NCBI RefSeq assembly: GCF_002531755.2
Contig: NZ_CP034998.1
Location: forward strand, 1,240,001-1,304,000
Direction of reading: 5' to 3'
Source of the DNA: Rhizobium acidisoli
GTDB lineage: Bacteria > Pseudomonadota > Alphaproteobacteria > Rhizobiales > Rhizobiaceae
DNA length: 64,000 nucleotides
Position numbers and translations under genes: made by a program. This document shows positions 18,249-25,374 of the stretch, one piece after another; the stretch's first letter is position 1; each line of letters starts with the position of its first letter. Under the pieces are notes generated by a model. The model had not been told where the DNA came from and searched no databases. It saw nothing but the letters and a program-made list of their open reading frames with translations.

Positions 18249-18351
18249 GCATGTCTCGCAAAAGTGTGCAGCGGTTTTGCGATGAAGACATGCGCAAAAA
18301 CAAAGAACGAAAGCGCGGGCCAAGCGAATCTGAAAGATCGCGCCGCGCTTT
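18249..18351. repeat. RIME-like palindromic repeat (copy C)
   Basis: Same architecture as the copy at 17614: GCATGTC / GACATGC outer arms, CGCAAAA / TTTTGCG inner arms around GTGTGCAGCGG, then a linker with CAAAAACAAAGAACGAAAGC, and AAAGCGCGG / CCGCGCTTT. The inner arms have changed in compensating fashion relative to copy B (CCCGGAA/TTCCGGG there), suggesting selection for, or generation by, the hairpin. It ends 8 bases from the methyltransferase stop. Confidence 0.75.
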
Positions 18352-18359
18352 AGTTCTTC

Positions 18360-18965
18360 TCAGAGCCGCTTCAGGCAATAGGAAAAATGCGCATGTGATT
18401 CGACCGTCAGGAACTCGAATTGCCAGCCGTAATCCTTGCAGAACTTGGTGACCGCCTCGACGACGCCATAGACGATCGGCTTGACCGTATTGCCGGTGCA
18501 GAAATCATGCCCGGCAATGCGCCCCGTCCGCTTCACCTTCTTTTCGCAGAGCAGCAGTTCCTGCCAGGTGAGCTCGAAGGAATGGTCGGTATCGATATAG
18601 GCCCAGTCGAGGAAGTCGTCGTCGAATTCGGCGAGCTTTTCCAGCGAAGTGCCCTGCATCAGATGCAGCCGGCCGGCCTCGATCTCGGCCGCGAACTTGG
18701 TGTGGATCGCATCGAGGCCGGAGCTGTAGCGGTCCATCGACCAGGGATCGATGAGGTAGAGCTGCGCTGGGCGATTCTTTTCCAGGATCTCTGCCGTATA
18801 TTCGCCGAAGGCAGCCCCCACCTCGACGCCGATGCCGCCGTTGGGGATGCGGTAGAGCAGCTCGCCGCGATCGGGCAGCAGGCGGGCATTTTCCATATGA
18901 TGGGCGCTGAGCGGAGTGCGCGGCATGCTCGCCCGGAGCGCCTGCCTGTCTTCACGTGTCTTCAT
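18360..18965 (-). CDS. Class I SAM-dependent methyltransferase-like protein
   Basis: 201 residues. The SAM-binding glycine loop appears as GGIGVEVGAAFGEYTAEIL, the acidic end of strand 2 as LYLIDPW, and the motif DWAYIDTDHSFELTWQELLL with a later GRIAGHDF resembles the Methyltransf_24 family (cephalosporin-hydroxylase/macrocin-like methyltransferases). The substrate cannot be told. The frame is open to 19049, but that part lacks family features; ATG at 18965 is used, with only a weak upstream purine stretch. An ATG at 18926 is a possible alternative. It is divergent from the next gene. Confidence 0.75.
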   Translation of the reverse strand: MKTREDRQALRASMPRTPLSAHHMENARLLPDRGELLYRIPNGGIGVEVGAAFGEYTAEILEKNRPAQLYLIDPWSMDRYSSGLDAIHTKFAAEIEAGRLHLMQGTSLEKLAEFDDDFLDWAYIDTDHSFELTWQELLLCEKKVKRTGRIAGHDFCTGNTVKPIVYGVVEAVTKFCKDYGWQFEFLTVESHAHFSYCLKRL

Positions 18966-19128
18966 CTCTGATCTCGGGATTGCGGGCGACTGACGGCCCT
19001 GATGCGGTCTGCGGCGAACGTAGGAGCAGCGGACCTCGATGACAACCACATGACGGGAATTTGCTTCTTTCGAACAAATCGCTAAGTTTCACCTGTGGAC
19101 TGACGAGAGCCCCGGGAGGAGCGATTTC

Positions 19129-19482
19129 ATGAGACGCATGTGGCCTGAAGAGTTCAACGCCATCATCAACGGAGCCGAGGAGGTGATGTTGGAGGCACCC
19201 GCAGAGGCCGGCGAAGCGCCGCTGCATCGCAAGGCGCTGAAGGCGCGCATCAGCATGGCGGATTACGAGCGGATCTGGCCGCTGGCCGAGATGCGCTTCC
19301 GGCTTGGCGAAAAAGATGGCAAGGCCATCACCCTGATCACCACCAATCCCCATTACCACGCCTGGCACCCGAAGGACGGCGGCAGTGTCGATTCGGTGTC
19401 CGACAGCGGCCGCCATTACAAGACGGATTATATCGTCGTGCACTTCCTGCTCGACGACGTGAAGGAAACATCTCCCGCCTGA
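19129..19482 (+). CDS. Hypothetical protein, 117 residues
   Basis: I do not recognise the family. It is soluble, acidic in the first third, with no signal peptide or membrane helix. Notable segments are ADYERIWPLAEMRFRLGEKD and TTNPHYHAWHPKDGG, the latter with clustered His. Strong GGGAGGAGCG lies 5-10 bases before the ATG at 19129, and codon use is like the neighbours', so the gene is probably real. It is divergent from the methyltransferase gene and 130 bases before the glutathione peroxidase gene. Confidence 0.75.
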   Translation: MRRMWPEEFNAIINGAEEVMLEAPAEAGEAPLHRKALKARISMADYERIWPLAEMRFRLGEKDGKAITLITTNPHYHAWHPKDGGSVDSVSDSGRHYKTDYIVVHFLLDDVKETSPA

Positions 19483-19613
19483 TGTGCTGACCGCCGGTGC
19501 AGGCCGTAGCCCGCACCGGCGTCCCGCTAACGCCGAGTTGGTTCCGACGTTGATGACAACGGCGGCGATATCGCTAAGTTGGCGAGACGTATCTTATCAA
19601 TTTGGAGGTTCCC

Positions 19614-20162
19614 GTGGCGGGCAATGTGCTGGATATCCCTGTCAAATCAGTGGATGGTCGTGAAACCACACTCAGCGAATACAAGGGCAGGGTGCTGCTG
19701 ATCGTCAACGTCGCCTCGAAATGCGGGCTGACCGTTCAATATGAGGGCCTCGAAAAGCTCTACGGCGAAAAGCGCGAGCGCGGCTTCGTCATCGCCGCTT
19801 TCCCCGCCAACGACTTCAAGGGCCAGGAGCCCGGCACCGACGCCGAGATCCTCGACTTCTGCACCAGCACCTACGACGTCACCTTCCCGATCTTCTCGAA
19901 GATTTCGGTCAAGGGCGAGACCCAGCACCCGCTCTACCGGCAACTGACCAAATCGGGCGTGAAGACCACAGGTGACGGCCCGATGCGCGAACGCCTGAAA
20001 TCCCACGGCATATCGGGCGGCGACGAGGATGACATTCTCTGGAACTTCGAAAAATTCCTGATCGGCCGCGACGGCAAAATCGCCGCCCGATTCGCCCCTG
20101 ATGTGACGGCCGATGATTCGCGGCTGGTTTCGGCGGTGGATAAGGAACTGGCGAAGGGGTGA
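19614..20162 (+). CDS. Glutathione peroxidase family protein (Cys type)
   Basis: 182-residue thiol peroxidase that reduces hydrogen or lipid peroxides, probably with thioredoxin or glutathione. The peroxidatic Cys is in NVASKCGLTVQY, where selenocysteine occurs in animal enzymes. The conserved FPANDFKGQEPG and WNFEKFLIGRDG motifs supply the other active-site residues (Gln, Trp, Asn). The frame starts at TTG 19602 inside the Shine-Dalgarno, but GGAGG at 19604-19608 sits 5 bases before GTG 19614, the preferred start. It is similar to BtuE/Gpx of other proteobacteria. Confidence 0.92.
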   Translation: MAGNVLDIPVKSVDGRETTLSEYKGRVLLIVNVASKCGLTVQYEGLEKLYGEKRERGFVIAAFPANDFKGQEPGTDAEILDFCTSTYDVTFPIFSKISVKGETQHPLYRQLTKSGVKTTGDGPMRERLKSHGISGGDEDDILWNFEKFLIGRDGKIAARFAPDVTADDSRLVSAVDKELAKG

Positions 20163-20209
20163 AATGGTGGGGACCGGCCCCGGGCCGTCTCCCGATTCCA
20201 GAACGCCAC

Positions 20210-20325
20210 TTCGGAATCCCGAAATTCCCCGCTTCGGGATTCCGAAATTCGCCGAGCTTTGCGCGGTATCGACAGAAAAAATCATGCAATGATTTCAATC
20301 CCGCAACCAATTTCGGGATTCCGAA
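20210..20325. repeat. Three copies of a 14-bp repeat TTCGGAATCCCGAA and its complement
   Basis: TTCGGAATCCCGAA at 20210-20223, its exact reverse complement TTCGGGATTCCGAA at 20233-20246, and again at 20312-20325. The first two form a perfect 14-bp hairpin with a 9-base loop; copies two and three are direct repeats 79 bases apart. The hairpin is about 50 bases after the glutathione peroxidase stop and lacks a T run. Confidence 0.8.
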
Positions 20326-20434
20326 GGGCTATATAGAGTCTGGTGGGAAGGCAGAATCCAGTCGCAGTCACAGAGCCATGACCCTTGGCTACAACACGCG
20401 CCAGGACTGCGATGATTCGTGGAGAGGCTGAGCT

Positions 20435-20647
20435 TCAGATCCCAAGCACGGTCACAAGCGGCGGCGTAAAGTCCTTGAAGCCCACTCTCGGCCAGTCGCA
20501 CCTCCTGTCAAACCGCGTCTTTGGTTCGTGGCGCTGGCATTGCGGATTCGTCTTGAAGGCGTATCCGGGCAGGCTGACATATCTGGCGCTTGGTGCATAA
20601 AGGGCGACCGCGATGCACAGCGTCAATGCGGAGCAGAGAGTCCTCAT
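20435..20647 (-). CDS. Small secreted hypothetical protein, 70 residues
   Basis: MRTLCSALTLCIAVALYAPS is a convincing signal peptide. The remaining 50 residues are basic, contain two Cys (PQCQRHE and RRCDWPR) and aromatic residues, and match no family I know. GGAGG (complement of 20654-20658) lies 6 bases before the ATG at 20647, a strong reason to accept the gene. The same frame continues upstream through tRNA-Val, which is spurious. Exported small protein of unknown role. Confidence 0.65.
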   Translation of the reverse strand: MRTLCSALTLCIAVALYAPSARYVSLPGYAFKTNPQCQRHEPKTRFDRRCDWPRVGFKDFTPPLVTVLGI

Positions 20648-20907
20648 GGAACACCTCCAGGTGTCGCTAGCGCGGAGATTTTCCGGGCGGCGAATTCTCC
20701 CACTTTTGCCCGCGCCCATCCATTCGCCCAATAGGAGGTGGCGGGGCGGCCGGAGTAGTCCGTTCTGGTGGCGCGCTGATTTCAGACGCCGCGCCGCATC
20801 GCGACCTGCCGGACGCGCCAATGGATCCAATTGGAATTCCAGATACATGACGACGCAGCTGAGGCGTCCGCCTGCGAAGGCTGCTATTTGGCACTTAAGG
20901 GGAAAAA

Positions 20908-20983
20908 TGGTGGGCGATGAGAGACTCGAACTCCCGACATCCTCGGTGTAAACGAGGCGCTCTACCAACTGAGCTAATCGCCC
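20908..20983 (-). tRNA. tRNA-Val (anticodon TAC)
   Basis: 76 bases including an encoded CCA. The acceptor stem GGGCGAT pairs with ATCGCCC; the anticodon stem CCTCG / CGAGG holds the loop TTTACAC with anticodon TAC, reading GTA/GTG. The T arm contains GTTCGAGTC. Confidence 0.97.
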
Positions 20984-21366
20984 ATCGCTGACGAAGCCGG
21001 ATCGGCCTGCCGCGTTGGTGGCCGTGATCTATGCGGATCGCGGCAAAACCGCAAGAGTGTTTGTGAAGATTTTTTGATTTTTTTGGTGGCGGTCCCGCTT
21101 CTTGTGGTGCGGCTGGAGCGCTGCCGGGCTGTGGATAAAGGGGAGGGGGCATGGGGACTTCGACTGCGCCGCCGGCTTCGATCGGGCATCAGTGCCATGG
21201 CGGGCAACGGAATTGCCGGCCTTGCCGAAACAATTCAAACGACTGTCATGGTTTTGTCTCCAAACCTGCTTGACACTAAAAGACGAACCCCGTAGTTAGC
21301 CGCTCATCGAAACGGGCAGCCGTTTTGGTGAGGGTGCGAAGGCATCCGGACTGCTTGAAATGAATT
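20984..21366. other. Intergenic region between tRNA-Val and tRNA-Asp, with candidate tRNA promoter
   Basis: 383 bases with no credible gene. CTTGACA at 21269-21275, then a 17-base spacer and TAGTTA at 21293-21298, is a plausible vegetative promoter for the tRNA-Asp pair, about 70 bases before the first tRNA. The -35 is perfect and the -10 weak. Nothing else is visible. Confidence 0.45.
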
Positions 21367-21443
21367 GCGGGTGTAGCTCAGTTGGTTAGAGTGCCGGCCT
21401 GTCACGCCGGAGGTCGCGGGTTCGAGCCCCGTCACTCGCGCCA
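21367..21443 (+). tRNA. tRNA-Asp (anticodon GTC), copy 1
   Basis: 77 bases with encoded CCA. Acceptor stem GCGGGTG / CACTCGC (one G-T pair), D arm with GCTCAGTTGG, anticodon loop CTGTCAC with GTC, T arm GGTTCGAGCCC. A near-identical second copy follows 82 bases later. Confidence 0.98.
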
Positions 21444-21525
21444 TTTCAAGTCTTGTAGAACGCAAATGTGATTTGTCGTTTGTCCGGTTTCTTCATCCCA
21501 GCGGCCGCAAATGGTCGATCAATGC

Positions 21526-21602
21526 GCGGGTGTAGCTCAGTCGGTTAGAGTGCCGGCCTGTCACGCCGGAGGTCGCGGGTTCGAGCCCCGTCACTCGCGC
21601 CA
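21526..21602 (+). tRNA. tRNA-Asp (anticodon GTC), copy 2
   Basis: Differs from copy 1 by a single base in the D loop (GTCGG instead of GTTGG). Same anticodon and encoded CCA. The flanks of the two copies are unrelated, so the duplication is old or the flanks have diverged. Confidence 0.98.
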
Positions 21603-21788
21603 TTCTCTTCCGAAAGCCATGCAGTTTCCAAGGGTCAGGCATGCAGCTTGAATCGGTTTGTGTGGATTTGTCGCGACATCGTTGCATCTGCTTGATAATG
21701 TCCGCGCGCGGCGCGTCGAATTGCCTCTGTAAATCTCTTGCGCCGGGGCTTCGGCTGCGCTAACCACGGCTTGTTGCAACGCACGTTC

Positions 21789-21840
21789 GCTTGCCGGGCA
21801 TTTGCCCAAATGCGCCGCCTGGCGCCTCCGGCAAGCAGGG
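21789..21840 (+). promoter_or_regulatory. Structured leader (three-way junction) at the nuoA ribosome-binding site
   Basis: Outer stem GCTTGCCGG (21789-21797) with CCGGCAAGC (21828-21836), perfect over 9 bp. It encloses GCATTTG-CC-CAAATGC (21798-21813) and the short GCGCC/GGCGC hairpin. AGGG, the probable Shine-Dalgarno, follows directly. It could control translation entry into the whole nuo operon or be a remnant repeat. Confidence 0.5.
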
Positions 21841-21849
21841 ATGAACATG

Positions 21850-22215
21850 ATGACTGAACTGCTCAGTTCCTATATTCCGATCGCTATCTTCATCGCTATC
21901 GCGCTCGTTATCGGCCTGGCGCTGCTCATTGCGCCGTTCGCCGTCGCTTTCAAAGCGCCCGATTCGGAAAAGCTCTCGGCTTACGAATGCGGCTTCAACG
22001 CGTTCGACGACGCCCGCATGAAGTTCGATATTCGCTTCTACCTCGTGTCGATCCTCTTCATCATCTTCGACCTCGAAGTCGCCTTCCTCTTCCCCTGGGC
22101 CGTTTCCTTCGGCGCCATCGGCTGGTTCGGCTTCTGGTCCATGATGGTCTTCCTCTTCGTGCTGACCATCGGCTTTATCTATGAATGGAAAAAGGGAGCC
22201 CTGGAATGGGAGTGA
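21850..22215 (+). CDS. nuoA: NADH-quinone oxidoreductase subunit A
   Basis: 121-residue membrane subunit at the junction of the arms of complex I, with three transmembrane helices. The conserved loop [20 protein letters not shown] carries the Cys whose exposure changes with enzyme state. [20 protein letters not shown] is the signature second helix. ATGs at 21841, 21847 and 21850 are in frame; 21850 ([10 protein letters not shown]) matches the usual rhizobial N-terminus, with AGGG at 21837-21840. Its stop overlaps nuoB by 10 bases, showing translational coupling. Confidence 0.97.
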   Translation: MTELLSSYIPIAIFIAIALVIGLALLIAPFAVAFKAPDSEKLSAYECGFNAFDDARMKFDIRFYLVSILFIIFDLEVAFLFPWAVSFGAIGWFGFWSMMVFLFVLTIGFIYEWKKGALEWE

Positions 22216-22790
22216 GCCCTGTGAGCAATCAGCCGCTGGTCGCCCAGCAGCCGAAGGGGATCATCGATCCCTCCACCGGCAAGCCGATCGGCAGCAATGA
22301 CGCGTTTTTCGGCGAGATCAACAATGAGCTTGCCGACAAGGGTTTCCTCGTCACCTCGACCGACGAGCTGATTAACTGGGCCCGTACGGGCTCGCTGATG
22401 TGGATGACCTTCGGTCTTGCCTGCTGCGCTGTCGAAATGATGCAGCTGTCGATGCCGCGTTACGACGTCGAGCGCTTCGGTTTTGCGCCGCGCGCCTCGC
22501 CGCGCCAGTCCGACGTGATGATCGTCGCCGGCACGCTTACCAACAAGATGGCGCCTGCGCTCCGCAAGGTCTACGACCAGATGCCCGAGCCGCGCTACGT
22601 CATCTCGATGGGCTCCTGCGCCAATGGCGGCGGTTACTACCACTATTCCTATTCTGTGGTGCGCGGCTGCGACCGCATCGTACCGATCGATATCTACGTG
22701 CCGGGCTGTCCCCCCACGGCGGAGGCGCTGCTCTACGGCGTGCTTCTGCTGCAGAAGAAGATCCGGCGCACCGGCACGATCGAACGCTAA
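22206..22790 (+). CDS. nuoB: NADH-quinone oxidoreductase subunit B
   Basis: 194-residue peripheral subunit carrying cluster N2, the last iron-sulfur centre before quinone. Ligands are in [11 protein letters not shown] (the unusual adjacent Cys pair), [15 protein letters not shown] and [12 protein letters not shown]. The frame opens earlier (22185), but the ATG at 22206 has GGGAG upstream and gives the normal N-terminus. It overlaps the end of nuoA and is followed by nuoC after 18 bases. Confidence 0.97.
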   Translation: MGVSPVSNQPLVAQQPKGIIDPSTGKPIGSNDAFFGEINNELADKGFLVTSTDELINWARTGSLMWMTFGLACCAVEMMQLSMPRYDVERFGFAPRASPRQSDVMIVAGTLTNKMAPALRKVYDQMPEPRYVISMGSCANGGGYYHYSYSVVRGCDRIVPIDIYVPGCPPTAEALLYGVLLLQKKIRRTGTIER

Positions 22791-22808
22791 GGGTTAAGGA
22801 CAAGGCAT

Positions 22809-23411
22809 ATGAGTGAAGCCCTGACTGAGCTTGCGTCCTACCTTGGCGAAGCGCGCGGCAATCTGATCGCCGCATCGCAGATGAAGTATGGCGAGCTGAC
22901 GCTGACGACGACGGGTGAAAACCTGATCGCGCTTCTGACCTTCCTGCGTGACGACGCCAAATGCGGTTTCGTCAACCTGATCGATATTTGCGGCGTCGAC
23001 TGGCCGCAGCGCGAGCTGCGTTTCGACGTCGTCTATCACCTGCTGTCGCCGAAGCAGAATGTGCGCATCCGCGTCAAGGTCGCGACCGACGAAGATACGC
23101 CGGTTCCCTCGGCCTGTGCCGTCCATCCCGGCGCTGACTGGTTCGAGCGCGAAACCTGGGACATGTACGGCGTGCTCTTCACCGGCCATCCGGATCTGCG
23201 TCGCATCCTGACCGACTACGGCTTCGAAGGCCATCCGCTGCGCAAGGACTTCCCGACGACAGGTTTCGTCGAGGTCCGCTACGACGACGCCGCCAAGCGA
23301 GTCGTCTATGAGCCGGTCGAGCTCAAACAGGAATTCCGCAATTTCGATTTCATGTCGCCTTGGGAAGGTACCGAATACGTGCTGCCCGGCGACGAAAAAG
23401 CGAAGCAGTAA
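22809..23411 (+). CDS. nuoC: NADH-quinone oxidoreductase subunit C
   Basis: 200-residue hydrophilic subunit (30-kDa homologue) in the quinone-binding module with NuoD and NuoB. The family signature [20 protein letters not shown] and the downstream [13 protein letters not shown] are present. It is separate from nuoD, as in alphaproteobacteria, not fused as in E. coli. Normally nuoD would follow directly; here a 447-bp repeat-bounded cassette begins two bases after the stop. Confidence 0.97.
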   Translation: MSEALTELASYLGEARGNLIAASQMKYGELTLTTTGENLIALLTFLRDDAKCGFVNLIDICGVDWPQRELRFDVVYHLLSPKQNVRIRVKVATDEDTPVPSACAVHPGADWFERETWDMYGVLFTGHPDLRRILTDYGFEGHPLRKDFPTTGFVEVRYDDAAKRVVYEPVELKQEFRNFDFMSPWEGTEYVLPGDEKAKQ

Positions 23412-23413
23412 AG

Positions 23414-23443
23414 GCGAATAGTGAGTAGCGAATAGCGAATAGT
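23414..23443 (+). repeat. Left terminal inverted repeat of the S23/IVP cassette
   Basis: Four 7-base units, GCGAATA, GTGAGTA, GCGAATA, GCGAATA, followed by GT. The right-hand counterpart at 23831-23860 is its inverse over 30 bases with two mismatches, both in unit two. The GTG start of the enclosed ORF (23442) overlaps the inner end of this repeat. Confidence 0.9.
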
Positions 23444-23816
23444 GGAAGGGCGGCAGACGATAAACTCCTACAAGGATCTTAAGGTCTGGCAGATGGCGAT
23501 CGATCTCGCGGTGGATTGCTATCAACTGACCAAAGGGTTTCCCAAGGAGGAGATTTACGGTCTGACGGCTCAGATACGCAGGGCGGCAAGTTCGATTGCC
23601 GCCAATATAGCTGAAGGACACGGCCGTGAGCTCACGGGAAGTTTCATACAGTTTCTGCGTATCTCTCAAGGTTCGCTGAAAGAATTGGAAACGCATATGC
23701 TCATCTCTCATCGCATCGGTCTGATCGACGAGGGTGAGTTCAGGCAGATGACCGGAAAATGCGACGAAATCGGACGAATGATTCGAGCGCTGATACGGAG
23801 TCTCCAGGAGAAATGA
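23442..23816 (+). CDS. Four-helix-bundle protein, S23/IVP family (23S rRNA intervening-sequence type)
   Basis: 124-residue small helical protein. [49 protein letters not shown] and [19 protein letters not shown] are the hallmark segments of the TIGR02436 family. Members occur in the intervening sequences of Leptospira 23S rRNA genes and elsewhere, and the Avd accessory protein of diversity-generating retroelements has the same fold. Biochemical function is unknown; RNA or nucleic-acid binding has been suggested. The start is GTG at 23442, with no good Shine-Dalgarno because the inverted repeat occupies that place. It sits in sense orientation between nuoC and nuoD, bounded by inverted repeats, so it looks like an inserted cassette. 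Confidence 0.88.
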   Translation: MEGRQTINSYKDLKVWQMAIDLAVDCYQLTKGFPKEEIYGLTAQIRRAASSIAANIAEGHGRELTGSFIQFLRISQGSLKELETHMLISHRIGLIDEGEFRQMTGKCDEIGRMIRALIRSLQEK

Positions 23817-23830
23817 TGAGACCGAACGAA

Positions 23831-23860
23831 ACTATTCGCTATTCGCTATTCGCTATTCGC
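23831..23860 (-). repeat. Right terminal inverted repeat of the S23/IVP cassette
   Basis: AC followed by four perfect TATTCGC units. As the complement this reads four GCGAATA units then GT, matching the left repeat in 28 of 30 positions. The nuoD ribosome-binding site GGAG and start lie 20-35 bases further on. No obvious target-site duplication flanks the two ends. Confidence 0.9.
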
Positions 23861-23895
23861 TTAGTTGGCAGCGCGTTTGGCACGGAGCACGCAGC

Positions 23896-25086
23896 ATGAC
23901 CGAACATAACGTCCGCAACTTCAACATCAATTTCGGACCGCAGCATCCGGCGGCGCACGGCGTTCTTCGTCTTGTCCTGGAGCTTGACGGCGAAATTGTG
24001 GAGCGGGTTGATCCGCATATCGGCCTGCTGCATCGCGGCACCGAGAAGCTGATCGAGACCAAGACCTATCTTCAGGCGGTGCCTTATTTCGATCGGCTCG
24101 ATTACGTCGCGCCGATGAACCAGGAGCATGCCTATGCGATGGCTGTGGAAAAGCTGCTCGGCATCGACATCCCGATTCGCGGACAGCTGATCCGCGTTCT
24201 CTATTCCGAAATCGGCCGCATCCTCTCGCATCTGTTGAACGTCACGACGCAGGCCATGGACGTCGGGGCGCTGACGCCGCCGCTTTGGGGCTTCGAAGAG
24301 CGCGAAAAGCTGATGGTGTTCTACGAGCGCGCCAGCGGCTCGCGCATGCACGCCGCTTATGTCCGTCCGGGTGGCGTCCATCAGGACCTGCCGGAACAGC
24401 TCGTCCAGGATATCGGAGACTGGTGCGATCCCTTCCTCAAGGCGCTCGACGATATCGACAATCTGTTGACCGGCAACCGCATCTTCAAGCAGCGCAACGT
24501 CGATATCGGCGTCGTCTCGCTGGAGGATTGCTGGGCCTGGGGCTTCTCCGGCGTCATGGTGCGCGGTTCGGGCGCTGCCTGGGATCTGCGCCGCTCCCAG
24601 CCTTACGAATGTTACTCCGATCTCGAATTCGACATTCCGATCGGCAAGAACGGCGACAACTACGACCGCTACCTGATCCGCATGATCGAAATGCGCCAAT
24701 CGGTCCGCATCATGAAGCAATGCGTCAACCGCCTGCTGTCGGATGCCAAGACCGGTCCTTTCTCGTCGATCGACGGCAAGGTCGTGCCGCCGAAGCGTGG
24801 TGAGATGAAGCGCTCGATGGAAGCGCTGATTCACCACTTCAAGCTCTATACCGAAGGCTACCACGTGCCGGCCGGCGAAGTTTACGCCGCGGTCGAAGCG
24901 CCGAAGGGCGAGTTCGGCGTCTATCTCGTCTCCGACGGCTCCAACAAGCCCTATCGCTGCAAGATCCGTGCGCCCGGTTATGCGCATCTGCAGGCGATGG
25001 ACTTCATGTGCCGCGGCCACCAGCTTGCCGACGTCGCGGCCGTGCTCGGCTCGCTCGACATCGTCTTCGGTGAGGTGGACCGCTGA
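23896..25086 (+). CDS. nuoD: NADH-quinone oxidoreductase subunit D
   Basis: 396-residue 49-kDa-type subunit that forms the quinone pocket with NuoB; related to the large subunit of NiFe hydrogenases but without the metal. [20 protein letters not shown] carries the quinone-proximal His, and [13 protein letters not shown] and [12 protein letters not shown] are signature segments. Length is normal. ATG at 23896 follows GGAGCACGCAGC. The stop codon TGA overlaps the ATG of the next small gene by one base. Confidence 0.97.
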   Translation: MTEHNVRNFNINFGPQHPAAHGVLRLVLELDGEIVERVDPHIGLLHRGTEKLIETKTYLQAVPYFDRLDYVAPMNQEHAYAMAVEKLLGIDIPIRGQLIRVLYSEIGRILSHLLNVTTQAMDVGALTPPLWGFEEREKLMVFYERASGSRMHAAYVRPGGVHQDLPEQLVQDIGDWCDPFLKALDDIDNLLTGNRIFKQRNVDIGVVSLEDCWAWGFSGVMVRGSGAAWDLRRSQPYECYSDLEFDIPIGKNGDNYDRYLIRMIEMRQSVRIMKQCVNRLLSDAKTGPFSSIDGKVVPPKRGEMKRSMEALIHHFKLYTEGYHVPAGEVYAAVEAPKGEFGVYLVSDGSNKPYRCKIRAPGYAHLQAMDFMCRGHQLADVAAVLGSLDIVFGEVDR

Positions 25087-25358
25087 TGCAGCGTCTGCCG
25101 CTTGCCGTCGCACTTCTTCTTGCGGCATCCGGGGTTTCGGCCCAGGAGACCGATACGCTCGGCACGCCGCTGGGCCGTAAGGAAGTGACGCCGCCGGCGG
25201 CGCAAACGTCCATGGGCGATCTTTTGTCCAAGGGCTATCAGATCAAGGCTGCCATCCCGAATGGCAGCAAATTCGTCGTATTTATGCAGAAAGACCAGTC
25301 GGCCTATGCCTGCGAAATGCAGTCTTTGACCGCTTCGCGGTGTGGAACCCTAAACTGA
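25086..25358 (+). CDS. Small exported hypothetical protein within the nuo operon
   Basis: 90 residues. [20 protein letters not shown] is a signal peptide, likely cut at VSA-QE, so the mature protein of about 70 residues is periplasmic. Two Cys near the C-terminus (YACEMQ and SRCGTLN) could form a disulfide. The start codon shares a base with the nuoD stop (TGATG), so it is translationally coupled to nuoD. I know no function; the position suggests a role in complex I assembly, or it is simply a passenger. Confidence 0.8.
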   Translation: MQRLPLAVALLLAASGVSAQETDTLGTPLGRKEVTPPAAQTSMGDLLSKGYQIKAAIPNGSKFVVFMQKDQSAYACEMQSLTASRCGTLN

Positions 25359-25374
25359 CAAGGCGTGAGGAAGA

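Noticed and set aside
20648..20968. Upstream extension of the small secreted protein ORF
   Set aside because: The extension is read through tRNA-Val (the VYTEDVGSSSLSS part is translated tRNA), so it cannot be protein-coding.
23414..23860. CRISPR array or toxin-antitoxin interpretation of the 7-bp repeat units
   Set aside because: The units are contiguous without spacers and inverted at the two ends; only one ORF is present and it is not a known toxin or antitoxin.
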